A stretch of DNA of 64,000 nt, from NCBI GenBank assembly GCA_047967505.1, contig CM106541.1; one strand, 5' to 3'. The position numbers and the translations under genes are program-made. Each line of letters opens with the position of its first letter. The first letter of the stretch is position 1. This document shows, piece after piece, positions 10,400 to 21,289 of the stretch. The notes below the pieces were generated by a model. It was not told where the DNA came from. It did no database searches and was given only the letters and a program-made list of their open reading frames with translations. The DNA is from Dipteris shenzhenensis (lineage: Eukaryota > Polypodiophyta > Polypodiopsida > Gleicheniales).

Positions 10400-10925
10400 A
10401 AAGGAGTGTCGAAGAAGGAGAAGGTGTGGAGAAGCAGGCTTGAAGGAGCAGCACGTAGGAAGAGGGAGGGTGAGGAGGAGAAGGGCTGGGGGAGGGAGGA
10501 CCAGTAGTTGAAGAGGAGGGAAGGGGGGCGGACCAGCAGGCGTGGAGGGTGAGGAGGAGTAGGCATGGAGGAGGAGGGAGGGAGGAGGGAGGAGCAGGAG
10601 GGAGGGGGGAGGAGGAGCAACGATGGAGGAGGAAGGAGGGGGAGGGGAGGAGGAGGAGGCATGGAGGAGGGAGGGAGGCAAGCGTGGAGGGAGGGAGGAA
10701 GGCGTGGAGGATGGAGGGAGGGGGAGGGCAGGAGGAGCAAGCATGGAGGAGGGAGGGAGGGGGAGGAGGAGGAAGGGGGAGGAGGGAGTGAGGAGGGGGA
10801 GGGGGAGGGGGAGGAGGAGGGAGTGAGGAGGAGGAGGGAGGGAGGGGGAGGAGGAGGGAGGGGGAGGAGGGAGTGGGAGGGGGAGTGAGGAGGGGGAGGG
10901 AAAGAGGGAGAAGAGAGAAGAATTC
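10400..10925. repeat. Purine-rich low-complexity tract (GGA/GGAGG)
   Basis: The plus strand is almost entirely G and A for about 500 bp, densest at 10,540-10,900, built of irregular GGAGG and GAGGAGGAG units. It makes long spurious frames on both strands (Gly/Arg/Glu and Pro/Leu/Ser). It is a simple-sequence expansion and not a gene. Confidence 0.9.
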
Positions 10926-11200
10926 AAATTCAAATTTTGAATTTTGAATTTGTTGGTTCCCACCTAGGAGTAACAGTTGTGTAAGAGGTGTAAGACGTGG
11001 GGTCACTTTTGGGCTTAACCCACCTAGATAAGGGGGGGTTACGACTATTTGGATCCATAATGTGCAAAAGTTTCAAAAGTAAAATTATCAATTTCCATGT
11101 ATCAAAAACATTTCTCCAATCTTGAACAATTATGAATATGTGTTGCATGGAATAATCATTTCACTCACTTTTATTCTACCAATGCTCAGTAACTATGCTA

Positions 11201-11425
11201 GACCTTGAGACAGAGCAACCATCCAATCGTCTTGCCCCCCTTCCGACATTATTTGATGGTTATATACATGGTAATCTGCCTAGGGATCTAGGCATGGGAT
11301 GGCAAATTTCCTTTTCCCACATCTCGCTCTTTCTTGAGTAAGCATCTATCTACACTATGATCTTTCGCAACATCACACTCTATACATGAAAGTTGGTATT
11401 TCACATGTACACACGCTAGTGTAGT
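11201..11425. repeat. Direct repeat copy 1
   Basis: About 220 bp (from ACCTTGAGACAGAG through the TGTACACAC region) recur at 12,080-12,300 with roughly 15-20% differences. The two copies flank the BED finger remnant and may belong to one element. Confidence 0.7.
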
Positions 11426-11751
11426 AGGTAGCTAGCACTGCTTTACATGAACGTAGAAGCTCTTTCTCTCACACCTTCTACTTTCCAATCCCAACCATTT
11501 GACACAATGATTCAAAAGATTTAAATGCGTTCATTCATGATACAAGCAGTATAAAATATCTAAACTCAAATAAATACTTAAGGAACTAGCAATTGATTGA
11601 TTAAGAATATCCATGGTCCAAATCAATGTCAAATTCCATTAGAATAGTTCCATATAGTAAATGTTCACTCATTTACATCTTCAGCTTGTACACGGGTAAT
11701 TGTACTCTCTGCGTGGTTAATGCCTTGCAAGATGCCAGCAACGGATTTGAC
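11426..11751. other. No recognised feature
   Basis: Spacer between the direct repeat and the BED finger remnant. The minus strand near 11,680-11,750 may continue the BED protein for some 25 codons. Confidence 0.35.
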
Positions 11752-11877
11752 ACTTGGTCCCTCACATCTCTTTATTAGTTTTTCTTCATTGCCAATAAAA
11801 TGTTTTCTTATTCTCATGGCCAATCCTGTGAAGACTTAGTTGCAAAAGTTGCACTTCCACTTTTGACGCCCTAACAT
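11752..11877 (-). pseudogene. BED-type zinc finger remnant (hAT-like transposase N-terminus)
   Basis: The minus strand from 11,877 reads MLGRQKWKCNFCN, a stop, then VFTGLAMRIRKHFIG and IKRCEG. The pattern W-x-C-x2-C, then RxxKHxxG, then a Cys in place of the last His, is that of BED fingers at the start of plant hAT transposases. These fingers bind the transposon ends. One in-frame TAA interrupts the finger. No hAT dimerisation domain was found downstream. Confidence 0.6.
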
Positions 11878-12079
11878 TGTAACAAAATCTTGCAGTTTTG
11901 CAACACTTTGGCCTCTTCCATGAGTCTCATTTTGTGGTTGATATTGGCCTACCCTATCTTCTCTATCTGCCATGATTGTCGTACATGTAAAATAGAAAAA
12001 CCATCTTAGCTCATTAATATGTTTTCGGCAACTTAAGACAATGTCACTAACATGTCATCGAAAAACAAAGCAATTTTGC

Positions 12080-12300
12080 TAGACCTCAAGAGAGAGAAAC
12101 CATCCAATCATCTTGCCCCCTCTCGACATAATTGGATGGTTATAGATTGGTAATCTGCTTGTAGAAATAGGCATGGGATGGAAAGTTGCCTTTTCCCATG
12201 TCCCGCTCTTTCTCGAGTAAGTATCTATCTGCACTATGATCATTCGCAACAGCATGCTCTATATGCAAATGTCAGTATTTCACACACACTAGTGCAATAG
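12080..12300. repeat. Direct repeat copy 2
   Basis: This is the mate of 11,201-11,425. Shared landmarks include CCATCCAAT, GGTAATCTGC, GGCATGGGATGG and GAGTAAG.ATCTATCT. It is in the same orientation as copy 1. Confidence 0.7.
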
Positions 12301-12544
12301 ACAACAATACCTACATGTGCACTTATCAAGACCCTTTGTTTGAATCTACAAAGTGAAGGATGCTACCTAGGTTAGACATATCTAACATAAGTTTAGACGT
12401 ACATATCATACCTATGTAAGATCAACTAATTGTTAAGATAAGATAGTATTAATCTCTACACATAAATGCATAGTATAGAATGCCAAAATTTTCATCTTAC
12501 AAGTAAACTAGTATAGTTCGTAACATTCTCTAGCATGTAATTTG

Positions 12545-12831
12545 CGGGTTGATACAAGCTAGCAATTGCGAGCTACACAACCGGCTAGACTTTCAATGGG
12601 TTGTTATCAACTAGCAAATGCGAGCCACAACCGGTGAAAGCCAAGTATTTTCATCTTCCTAGTAAGTAAACATAAACTAAGATATATCATTTACAATTTC
12701 ACATCCATGTGCGAGTAGTTACTAGTTGGCATCACCCACTGGCACATGGTTTAAAGATATTATGTATCCATATGCGAGTAGTTACAAGTCAGCATACGCT
12801 GACTCTCCACTGGCGCATAGATACTTATATT
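12545..12831. repeat. Short tandem-like repeats flanking copia A
   Basis: Two diverged units near 12,548 and 12,603 share CTAGCAA.TGCGAGC.ACA.CCGG. Two further units of about 65 bp (from about 12,700 and 12,769) share TGCGAGTAGTTAC and CCACTGGC. A related motif (CTAGCCTAAGCGAGCC) occurs at 19,032 on the far side of the copia insertion. Confidence 0.6.
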
Positions 12832-13002
12832 TGAGAGTGCTCTCAATGGAAGCAAGAACGGAAGAAGGAGAGAGAGAGAGACAGAGAGCCACACAAGTTT
12901 GGTGGGTGCAGAACCACCCTAATCTTCTTTTTCATTCATTTATATATGTGTTTGAGTATTGTACATAACTGGGGTTAAGGCACAGTGACCTTTAACCCCA
13001 CA
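12832..13002 (-). repeat. 3' LTR of copia element A (171 bp)
   Basis: On minus it begins TGTGGG and ends CTCTCA. A TATA-like CATATATAAAT lies at 12,939-12,949. The last 14 bases form an imperfect palindrome (TGAGAG/CTCTCA). Confidence 0.94.
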
Positions 13003-13013
13003 ACCTCCCACTT
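13003..13013 (-). other. Polypurine tract of copia element A
   Basis: On minus it reads AAGTGGGAGGT and abuts the 3' LTR. Confidence 0.85.
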
Positions 13014-13055
13014 AAAGGACAATGTGCCTTTAAGGGAGAACAACCAGTGAGCATA

Positions 13056-14548
13056 CTATCCAATGCCCATCAATACATGACAATACTCAAACCGCTGACT
13101 AGGTAGACCCTTCGTCAGCATATCTGCAGGGTTATCATCTGTATGAACCTTTACAAGCTCTATGCGCTTGTCCTCAAGTACCTCCCTGATGAAATGGTAC
13201 CTGACCTCAATGTGTTTGGTCTTTGCATGAAAGACCGGATTCCGTGCTAGCTGAATAGCACTCATGGAATCACTATGCAATGTCGGTACACCTGTATGAA
13301 TCCCCAAATCTCCCACTAGCCAATCAAGCCATATAGCCTCCTTGCAACCCTCTGTGGCTGCAATATACTCAGCCTCTGTGGTAGACAAAGCAACGCACTT
13401 CTGTGCGTGAGACATCCACGACACTGCACCACCTGCAAAGGTGAACACATAACCAGAAGTGGATCTCCTACTATCCACATGCCCTGCATAGTCTGAATCT
13501 GTGTACCCAAGTACACGCATGTCTCCTTTACCAAAGCAAATGCACATCTCCTTGGTACCCTTCATGTACCTCATGATGCACTTAACTGCCTCCCAATGCC
13601 TCTTTCCTGGATTAGCCATATACCGGCTAACAATTCCCACTGCAAATGCAATGTCTGGTCTAGTAGCTATCATAGCATACATAAGACTCCCAACTGCTGA
13701 TGCATAAGGAACCTTGGCCATCATGGCCCTTTCCTCATCTGATTTGGGACTATCTGTATGACTCAATTTCACATATGGAGGCAATGGAGTACTCACTGCC
13801 TTCCCCCCTTCCATATTGAAACGCTGCAATACTTTTGTAACATACTCTTTTTGTGAAAGCCAAAGGAGTTTCCTACTCCGATCATGCGTGATGCGCATAC
13901 CAAGAATATGACCTGCAAATCCCAAATCCTTCATATCAAAGGCCTCATGCAACTTGGCCTTTAATGCATCTAGCTCGTAAGTATTCTTGCTAGCCAATAG
14001 CATATCATCCACATATAGTGTCAAGATTATCAGGCTATTATCCTTAGCCCTTTTAGTGTAGAGGCAGTGATTAATTTCACTCCTTCTAAAACCCTGGGAC
14101 CGAATGAAAGCATCAAACTTCTGATACCATTCTCTAGGTGCTTGCTTAAGACCATAGAGACTCTTCTTTAGCTTGCAAACTAAATGCTCTTTGCCCTTTT
14201 CTTCAAAGCCTTCCGGCTGCACTATGTAAATTTCCTCATGCAAATCGCCATATGCAAGAAAGCTGTCTTGACATCCATCTGCATAAGCTCCATATCCTCT
14301 AATGCCACTAGTCCAAGCATGCATCTAAGTGTGGTCATCTTCACAACCGGAGAGAATATCTCATCAAAGTCCACACCCTTCTCTTGCTTGAACCCTTTAG
14401 TGACTAAACGGGCCTTGTACCTAGGCACATCATCACCTGTGACCTTCATCTTGTAGACCCATTTACATGGCAATGCTTTCTTTCCATGTGGCAAAGAAAC
14501 CAAGTCCCAAGTCTTATTCTTCATAAGTGAACTCATCTCTGATTGCAC
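13056..14548 (-). pseudogene. copia element A RT and RNase H region, frameshifted
   Basis: From 14,548 to 14,222 the frame encodes the RT fingers (WDLVSLP, KARLVTKGFKQ, VVKMTTLR). A 2-bp insertion (AT, near 14,252, compared with element B) shifts the frame just before the GDLHEEIY motif. The rest continues in the frame open from 14,324 to 13,056: YVDDMLLASK catalytic box, DSDYAGHVDSRRSTSGY, AEYIAATEGC and ADMLTKGLP, the RNase H landmarks. The protein would copy the element's RNA into DNA and degrade the RNA strand. The catalytic residues are still present on both sides of the break. Confidence 0.92.
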
Positions 14549-14713
14549 AGCATACTCTCACTTGCGTTTATCCTCATGCATCATAGCCTCTCTGTAGCAA
14601 GAAGGCTCCCCGCAATCAGTAAGCATCACATAGTCTACCCCTGGAACAAACCTATCAGGTGGTCTAGACACTCTAGATGATCTTCTCAAGGGCATTTCAG
14701 CTTGCTGTCCCAC

Positions 14714-17122
14714 TTACAGATCAGCCACATTTGGCTCATCATTTCCACCAATAGATGATCCATCATCTACCCTTGATTGTATACCTATGGGAGTACTTGG
14801 TTGTACCATTTCTTGCACATTTGGTGCATGGACAGCTTGCTGTCTATCAACATATGCAGGTGGATTCACATCCTGGAAAGTGATTCTCCTCATTTCCACA
14901 TCCCTCATGGGTGCCTTATGCATCTTCTTCTCATTGAAGACCACATCATGGCTGCGTATGATCTTCTTTGCTTTTGGATCCCAGAGATGATAGCCCATCT
15001 CTCCACTTTCACCATAACCTAGAAAGATGCATTTCCTAGACTTAGGATCTAGCTTCTTTCGAAGCTCTTTTGGCACATGTGCATATGCCTCACACCCAAA
15101 TATATGCAAATGAGAGTAAGAGGGCTTCTTTCCACTCCATGCCTCTTCAGGAATACCACCATCCAAACTCTTACTAGGTGATCTATTGATCACATGCACT
15201 ACAGTCTTCATTGCCTCAGCCCAAAAACCACCAGAAAGACTTGCATTGGGAAGCATGCATTGCAACCTTTCTTGAATGGTACGGTTCATCTTTTCTGCAA
15301 CTGGATTTTGCTCTGGAGTACGAGGGGATGTAAGCTCCCTCTTAATCCCAGGAGTATCACAGAAATGCTGAAAGTCATGAGAGAGATACTCTCCACCATT
15401 GTCAGTCCGTAGGCATTTAAGCGTTCTACCTGACTGATTCTCAACCAAGGCCAGCCATTTCTGAAATACCTGGAACACATCACTCTTCCGAGCTATAGCA
15501 TAAGCCCACACTTTCCTAGTTGCATCATCAATGAATGTCACATAGTATTCAGCCCCGACTAATGACCATGTAGGCATGGGACCACATACATCTGAATGCA
15601 CCAAATCAAGCATTTCAAACTCTTTCTTTCCCCTTCTTTTATGGGCTGATTTAGTCTGCTTCCCATAGAGACAGTGCTCACAAAATTCAAAATCAGAGAA
15701 ACTCAAATGCGGTACATAACCCAAACGGCATAAGAGTTTCATTCCGTTCTGGCTCATGTGCCCCAACCTGCAATGCCACAAAGAAGTGCTTGGCTGCTCG
15801 GTTATTGCAACAACATGATCAAATACCCCTAATACATGTAAGGGATACAAAGTCCCACACTTGGCACCCCTAGCCAAAAGCATAGAGCCCTTTTGAATTT
15901 TCCAACTTTGAAAGCCAAAAGTGGTGTGAAAACCAGCATCATCTAGCTGACCCACTGAAATAAGACTCTTGGTCAACTTAGGCACATGTCTCACATGTTT
16001 CAAAACAAATGCAGACCCATTTGCAAAAGAAAACTTTATGCCACCTGCTCCCACTATGTCACATGCATAGTCATTTCCAAGATGCACACAACCTGTCTTT
16101 CCACTATCATAAGTGGAGAACCATTCCCTATGGGGAGTAACATGGAATGAAGCACCAGAATCCAAAATCCAATCCTGGGAATATGCATCATCTGAAGTGG
16201 TAAGCAACTCTACAGATAAACTAGACATGAAGAGAACATCATTATCACTATCACGTGTGACTGCATTGATCTCCTCGATCTTCACTTTTCCTTTGTCCTC
16301 CCTTGGACTCTCTTCCTTTTGATTTGCACCCCAATTTGCATTCTTTTTCTTATCCTTTTGCTCTCTTTTCAGCTTGTAGCAATCCTTTTTCATATGGCCC
16401 TTCTTGCCACAATGGTAACACTCAATGTTCCGTGCCCTGGATTTGCTACGAGACTTCCCTCTTTCTTGGGACTTCCCCCTGAACTGTGATCTGCCCCTTT
16501 GCACATTTAAGGCTGCATCCTGCTTGTTGCCATCCATAGACTTCCGTCTAATCTCCTCGGCCAACAAGCTACCCACAACATCATCAAATTTCAGTACTCC
16601 ACCAGGTGCAGAGTTACTAACAACTGTACGGAAGGTATCCCATGAGGATGGCAATGAACATAAGAGAAATATTGCCTTAGTCTCCGCATCAAAATTCATT
16701 TTCTGAGCCTGAAGTTGGCTGAAAATAATATTGAATTCATTCAAGTGAGAAGCAATGGAGACCCCTTCCTTCATCTGCAGCTCAAACAACCTCTTCATGA
16801 GGTAAACTTTATTAGAGGCAGTTTCCTTCTCATAAGTGGCACACAGTTTCTTCCACAAATCTTCTGTAGTCTGCTCATTTACTACTGTGAAATAAACTGA
16901 CTCTGCAAGATGAAGTCTAATAGTAGACTTTGCTAATGCATCCAACTCATTCCAATCATCCTCAGACATATTTGCAGGCTTAGCTTCAATCCCTGCCAAG
17001 GGTTTAATCTGCTTCTTTTGAATAAGCACATCCCTTATTTGTTCTTTCCACAAAGAAAAGTTTGTCCCATCAAACTTTTTAATGTTGAAAAACTCCTTTT
17101 CAGACATGGAAGAGGATGCCAT
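14714..17122 (-). CDS. copia element A gag-protease-integrase polyprotein, prematurely ended
   Basis: About 800 codons are open. I take the start at 17,122 (MASSSMSEKEF, G at +4), though an in-frame ATG lies eight codons upstream at 17,146. Counting from 17,146, the order is: capsid/UBN2-like gag (15-225); Ser/Arg/Lys-rich patch; CCHC knuckle CYHCGKKGHMKKDC near 243-256; retropepsin motif DSGAS near 329; GAG-pre-integrase motif LWHCRLGH near 456; integrase core with DVCGP, FIDDATRK, LRTDNGGEY and an NPVAEKMNR segment. A CAA-to-TAA change ends the frame after NVADL. Element B reads through at this place. A second nonsense change (TGG to TGA, near 14,560) lies just beyond. In life it would package RNA, process the polyprotein and integrate DNA. 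Confidence 0.93.
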   Translation of the reverse strand: MASSSMSEKEFFNIKKFDGTNFSLWKEQIRDVLIQKKQIKPLAGIEAKPANMSEDDWNELDALAKSTIRLHLAESVYFTVVNEQTTEDLWKKLCATYEKETASNKVYLMKRLFELQMKEGVSIASHLNEFNIIFSQLQAQKMNFDAETKAIFLLCSLPSSWDTFRTVVSNSAPGGVLKFDDVVGSLLAEEIRRKSMDGNKQDAALNVQRGRSQFRGKSQERGKSRSKSRARNIECYHCGKKGHMKKDCYKLKREQKDKKKNANWGANQKEESPREDKGKVKIEEINAVTRDSDNDVLFMSSLSVELLTTSDDAYSQDWILDSGASFHVTPHREWFSTYDSGKTGCVHLGNDYACDIVGAGGIKFSFANGSAFVLKHVRHVPKLTKSLISVGQLDDAGFHTTFGFQSWKIQKGSMLLARGAKCGTLYPLHVLGVFDHVVAITEQPSTSLWHCRLGHMSQNGMKLLCRLGYVPHLSFSDFEFCEHCLYGKQTKSAHKRRGKKEFEMLDLVHSDVCGPMPTWSLVGAEYYVTFIDDATRKVWAYAIARKSDVFQVFQKWLALVENQSGRTLKCLRTDNGGEYLSHDFQHFCDTPGIKRELTSPRTPEQNPVAEKMNRTIQERLQCMLPNASLSGGFWAEAMKTVVHVINRSPSKSLDGGIPEEAWSGKKPSYSHLHIFGCEAYAHVPKELRKKLDPKSRKCIFLGYGESGEMGYHLWDPKAKKIIRSHDVVFNEKKMHKAPMRDVEMRRITFQDVNPPAYVDRQQAVHAPNVQEMVQPSTPIGIQSRVDDGSSIGGNDEPNVADL

Positions 17123-17146
17123 GATGCAAATAAAGCAAAATCCCAA

Positions 17147-18552
17147 ATGCTAGTGCCTCAAGAGAGAATCACACCAAATACCAGGTGCACCCAAATGTGT
17201 ATGCCACAATAGTGTGAAATATCACCAAAACGCAAAGCTCAAAGCATCAAAAGATGCATCTGACTCATGTGCATATACTATGCATCCATATGAGCAAATC
17301 TGGCCCAAAAGAAAATGCCAATAAGTGCCAAATGACTCAAGCATAAAAACTGTCCACTGGCATATGCATCAATAATGTCTCATCCAAGAGAGCATAGCAC
17401 TATCAGTGCATCACCTGCAATGTTTCAAAGCTGCCCCTCAGCATAAAATAGCATCCATGTGCAAAGCGTCCATAAAAAATAATAGCATCCCACAAGGCAA
17501 TTTGGGCCTATTAGCGCATCCAACAAGGACCGCAATGCATCCAAATGGCCTATAAATCATCCACTACAACCCAATGCATACCACGAACGAGCGCACAACA
17601 CTGCTCAAACTGCAACCAGAGTGATCTGCATAAGGTATGCTCAAGAAATCATAGTCCCACGGTAATACCGCTACTGAAAATAGAACCTGAGATGCCTCAA
17701 AACATGGGTCCCATTGCATAATCGGACTCAGCAAGAAAATCTGCAAATATCTCTCTTCTGCCAGAACTCCAAAATCCCAACCGATGAGTGAGAAATGGGA
17801 GTCAACGCTTATCCACTGCCATGTGGCATAAATCTAAGGTTTCAAAACCTTAGAATGAAAAATGCATAACAGAGAGACGAAATCGAATACACAGAGATCT
17901 ATAACTCTGAAAACCCTCCACCGAATTGCGCAAGAACTGATAGGTAGGGGTTTTTGGGCATCCGGAACGCAATGGGACAGACGGTTTTGGAAACCGTGGT
18001 CTCAATCACTGGGTCCAACACACGGGCTGAAAAACGTTTTTTGAAACAGAGCTGTTTGTAAACTCCACCGGAGTGCGAATGATGAGCAACATAGAAGTTT
18101 TAGGACCTCTTGAGTCCACCAGAACTGATAGATCTGCAAATGGTTGCTCCAAACTTGAGTTCCAACACCCAGGCAAAAAACGCAGGAACTGACACAGTGA
18201 GTCAGAAATCCAATGAAATGATCCCAGATTCAAGAATGAAGGTGTTTCCAAGCTCCTGAAGTGAAGTGGACACCAAAAGCAAGAAATAGTTGCCTCTACA
18301 AGTCAATACGGAGTCTCTGTCATCGAATGGAACAGGGAAAAGCTCAAAAAACGACTTTTTCTTTGAAACCACTTAACAGGCTCTCAAAACCACTTCGCAA
18401 AGCCAAAGTGACTTTTCCAAAGGTTCCTCCAAGGTCTCTGCATACTCGGATGCAAGTAAAGTCACCCACAAAGCTTCCCACAAAGCTTCTCCTTCCTCCC
18501 ACAGAGCTACTGAGCTTCAAAGCATTCACGCACGCTCAGCTAGATCACCCGG
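17147..18552 (-). other. Leader of copia element A
   Basis: This is an untranslated leader of about 1.4 kb between the 5' LTR and gag. The part from 17,861 to 18,552 matches 1-584. No open frame of note is present. CAT-rich repeats (e.g. GCATCCA, ATGCATC) are scattered through 17,220-17,560. Confidence 0.75.
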
Positions 18553-18564
18553 GCTCTGATACCA
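18553..18564 (-). other. Primer-binding site of copia element A
   Basis: On minus it reads TGGTATCAGAGC, two bases from the LTR end, complementary to the initiator tRNA-Met 3' end. Confidence 0.93.
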
Positions 18565-18566
18565 GT

Positions 18567-18737
18567 TGAGAGTGCTCTTAACGGAAGCAAGAACGGAAGA
18601 AGGAGAGAGAGAGAGACAGAGAGCCACACAAGTTTGGTGGGTGCAGAACCACCCTAATCTTCTCTTTCATTCATTTATATATGTGTTTGAGTATTGTACA
18701 TAACTGGGGTTAAGGCACAGTGACCTTTAACCCCACA
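18567..18737 (-). repeat. 5' LTR of copia element A (171 bp)
   Basis: It is the same length as 12,832-13,002, with three substitutions seen by eye. It has TG/CA ends and a TATA-like box at about 18,674-18,685 on minus, which should drive element transcription. Confidence 0.94.
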
Positions 18738-18742
18738 ATATT

Positions 18743-21289
18743 CAATATCATATATATTTCTTACTAGTTTTTTGTAACCTATATAGCTAATAACCATTAA
18801 ACAAGTAATTTCTTTATAGGTTTGTAAATACCAAAAACCGTAAGATTTCACTACATTTTAAAAGCTAATGTCTACGAAAAACAACTTTCTTTCTTATATT
18901 TTTGTGAAAATAATTTCAAATATATATTTTTTTTAATTATTTAAAAAATAATCCTTTCAAATCACAAACAATAAACCATAAACTGAGATATTTGCATTTA
19001 TCCATTTTGCATTCTAGTGTGGGTAGATATCAGCTAGCCTAAGCGAGCCCACCACCGATACTGAACACTTTTTAAAAGGATATAAAAACTCACAAATTAG
19101 TTTGGAAGCTTTCTTTATCCCTTTTTTCTTATCCTTCTTTGTTTTTTCGAGACTCCAAGTAGAGCTAGACTCTCGGGAATGCAAACAATACGAGGTGAGT
19201 GCAAAGTATATATAAGAAATTGCACCGCATGGTATGTTCACAGTACCACTCGTAATGCACAAAAAACCTGCGCGGTGCATGAAATAAACCATGTGATATA
19301 TACATCACCGCATGGTATAGATTAATACCGGGCGGTATACCTACCTTTGTACCACACAATAATTGGTTTTACCATGCAATAAGTAGCTACAGTCAATCTT
19401 GATAAAAAAACATTGAAGTGTCGTTTAAATCGCTCCAGGGGCGTCAAAAAACATTTAAAACATTTTAATTCACCGATTTAAAATGCCCATTTTAATTCCC
19501 TCCTAAATCCTTTCTTTTAGTAAATCCCAAACTAACCATCCTGCATGTTTTTGTAATTATTTTTGTAAATCCCAAGGCGATAAATCCCACGCTTGTTTTT
19601 AGTATACCCCAAACAACCACCACACTGCTTTTATTAAATCCCATAACTCATCCACAAATCCTAAATGAATGAATTGTATGGCATTGATATTGTAATAATA
19701 GAATCAAACCACCTTAGTGGTGGCAGTTAATATCCTAGTGTGCAACCAACCACCGCATTGGCGCCACTTATCCTGCAATACCACTATCATGCTATCCTAA
19801 AATTTATTGCAAAGTGCTATACTAAAATAGTCCCCTTTAGGCTAGTTATCTTTAATTGTTAGATTTTAGCCACTGGGCTACTTAAGACATTAGAGTTGTC
19901 CTGTTTCATTGCTTCATCCACCTCGTGTATTAAGCAATTGTGTTTTAAATTAAGACCCATTCGAGTTTACTTTGGTCGACTAAAATAAGATCAGTTAATA
20001 GTTTACTCAAGCAAACCTGAGATAATTCATATATGGTCACAAAATATTACGCTCACATATTAATGACACTAAGAGCAAACCAATTGTCTTTCCAGAGACA
20101 TTTAAGTATTAACATGGAAGCAGGTCGACACGAAATCAGGTATTACAAGCACCATAAATCATGGATGATTGTAGTCGGAGAAGTCCACAATCCTGCAAGA
20201 TGTTTACTAAAATAAAAATATAATGATATTTTTTTGCTCTCGACTATCTTATCAACCTCTCAGCAGTAGCAAGCATTCGATAGCTCTTTAAGCTAGTCTG
20301 ATGTACTATCGCAGACCTCATTACACACTCAAACCAGCAAGTGCTTGCTTTCCTCTACAAATTTGGGTGCCCATAGTAACTCCCCCTTTCACTCGGGGTC
20401 CTCTTCATCCTCGTCTTGGCACTCTATATAACTTAGCACCTCCATCATGTCCTACCAAAAGAAACCTACATCTTAACAAGTACCTTAAAGGAGCAGGAAA
20501 GCCGATAGCCAAGAAAATTAATATTCATCGTCTTAACTGATTCCAAGTCATACAACCAATTGCGAAGCTTGTCCTCCTTGTAGTTATTATCTTCCCTCTT
20601 CTCTGGGTCTAGTTTTGTGTGGAGGTCATCCAACAATGGGTCATTTTTTGCTTGGATGTAGCCATTTTTTGTGAGGTTCAGGGAATTTTTTGTATATAGG
20701 TATCTTGCATGACCCATAACTTATGCATTGCTCAACCGAATTCAACAAACTTTGTCTTTTGTTGTAGTATAATTCTAAACTTGAACATTAGACCAAAATT
20801 TTGTGGAATAAGGATTTTGGAATGAGATGGTTAAATCATTACAAGTGCTATGTTGCATCTGAAGCATGCATCCTGAAGACTATAGGATATAGAAATTTAT
20901 TCAAAAATGTCAAAATTTTGTTCTATACATACATGCAGTCAAGTAATCATTCAAAAGTACACTACCTATGCTTCTCCTCAACCCAAGGACACACCTAAAT
21001 GAGAAAGTTAGGCATGGATTAACGGGCCTTCAATGTTGTGCTAAAGTGATGCACACCCATTTGAGGGCACTCTCCATAGCTTTTTTTTAATTTGTTGAAA
21101 ACCAAAGCGAATTGAAAATTTGGAATCCAAACTAGTGGGATTATAGCATGGTGGTCTTAAAACATTGATAGCTATTGGTATTGGTGTCTAGATTCACCCT
21201 AAAATGGAAGAAGTTGAAAATGTACAATTTATGCATGAGGAAAAGAGGAACTTTTTGTAGTCAAGATTTGATCTAGTTTTTTGTCATTT
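18743..21289. other. AT-rich intergenic sequence, no recognised gene
   Basis: There are only short frames. A copy of the CTAGC...GCGAGCC motif lies at 19,032-19,050, matching the left flank of copia A. The motif ACCGCATGGTAT occurs twice near 19,224 and 19,306, with related text at 19,333. No coding signal is supported. Confidence 0.5.

Larger units (their letters stand above)
12832..18737 (-). mobile_element. Complete Ty1/copia family 1 element A
   Basis: The full element is 5906 bp, with 171-bp LTRs at both ends and matching 5-bp target duplications ATATT at 12,827-12,831 and 18,738-18,742. It has a primer-binding site next to the 5' LTR and a polypurine tract next to the 3' LTR. Gene order is gag-protease-integrase-RT-RNase H, which defines Ty1/copia. 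Gag text and the KSRSKSR basic patch before the knuckle look like the Tnt1/Tork lineage (by resemblance). LTRs this short are unusual beside a full coding region. Two nonsense codons and a frameshift inactivate pol. The two LTRs differ at 3 of 171 positions, so insertion is fairly recent. Confidence 0.95.

Noticed and set aside
10308-11006. Long proline/leucine/serine-rich frames on minus and Gly/Arg/Glu frames on plus
   Set aside because: They follow from the GGA-type purine tract and have no fold, motif or codon pattern of a gene.
13501-17212. Plus-strand frames across copia element A
   Set aside because: They are antisense to the recognised gag-pol reading frames and carry no domain of their own.
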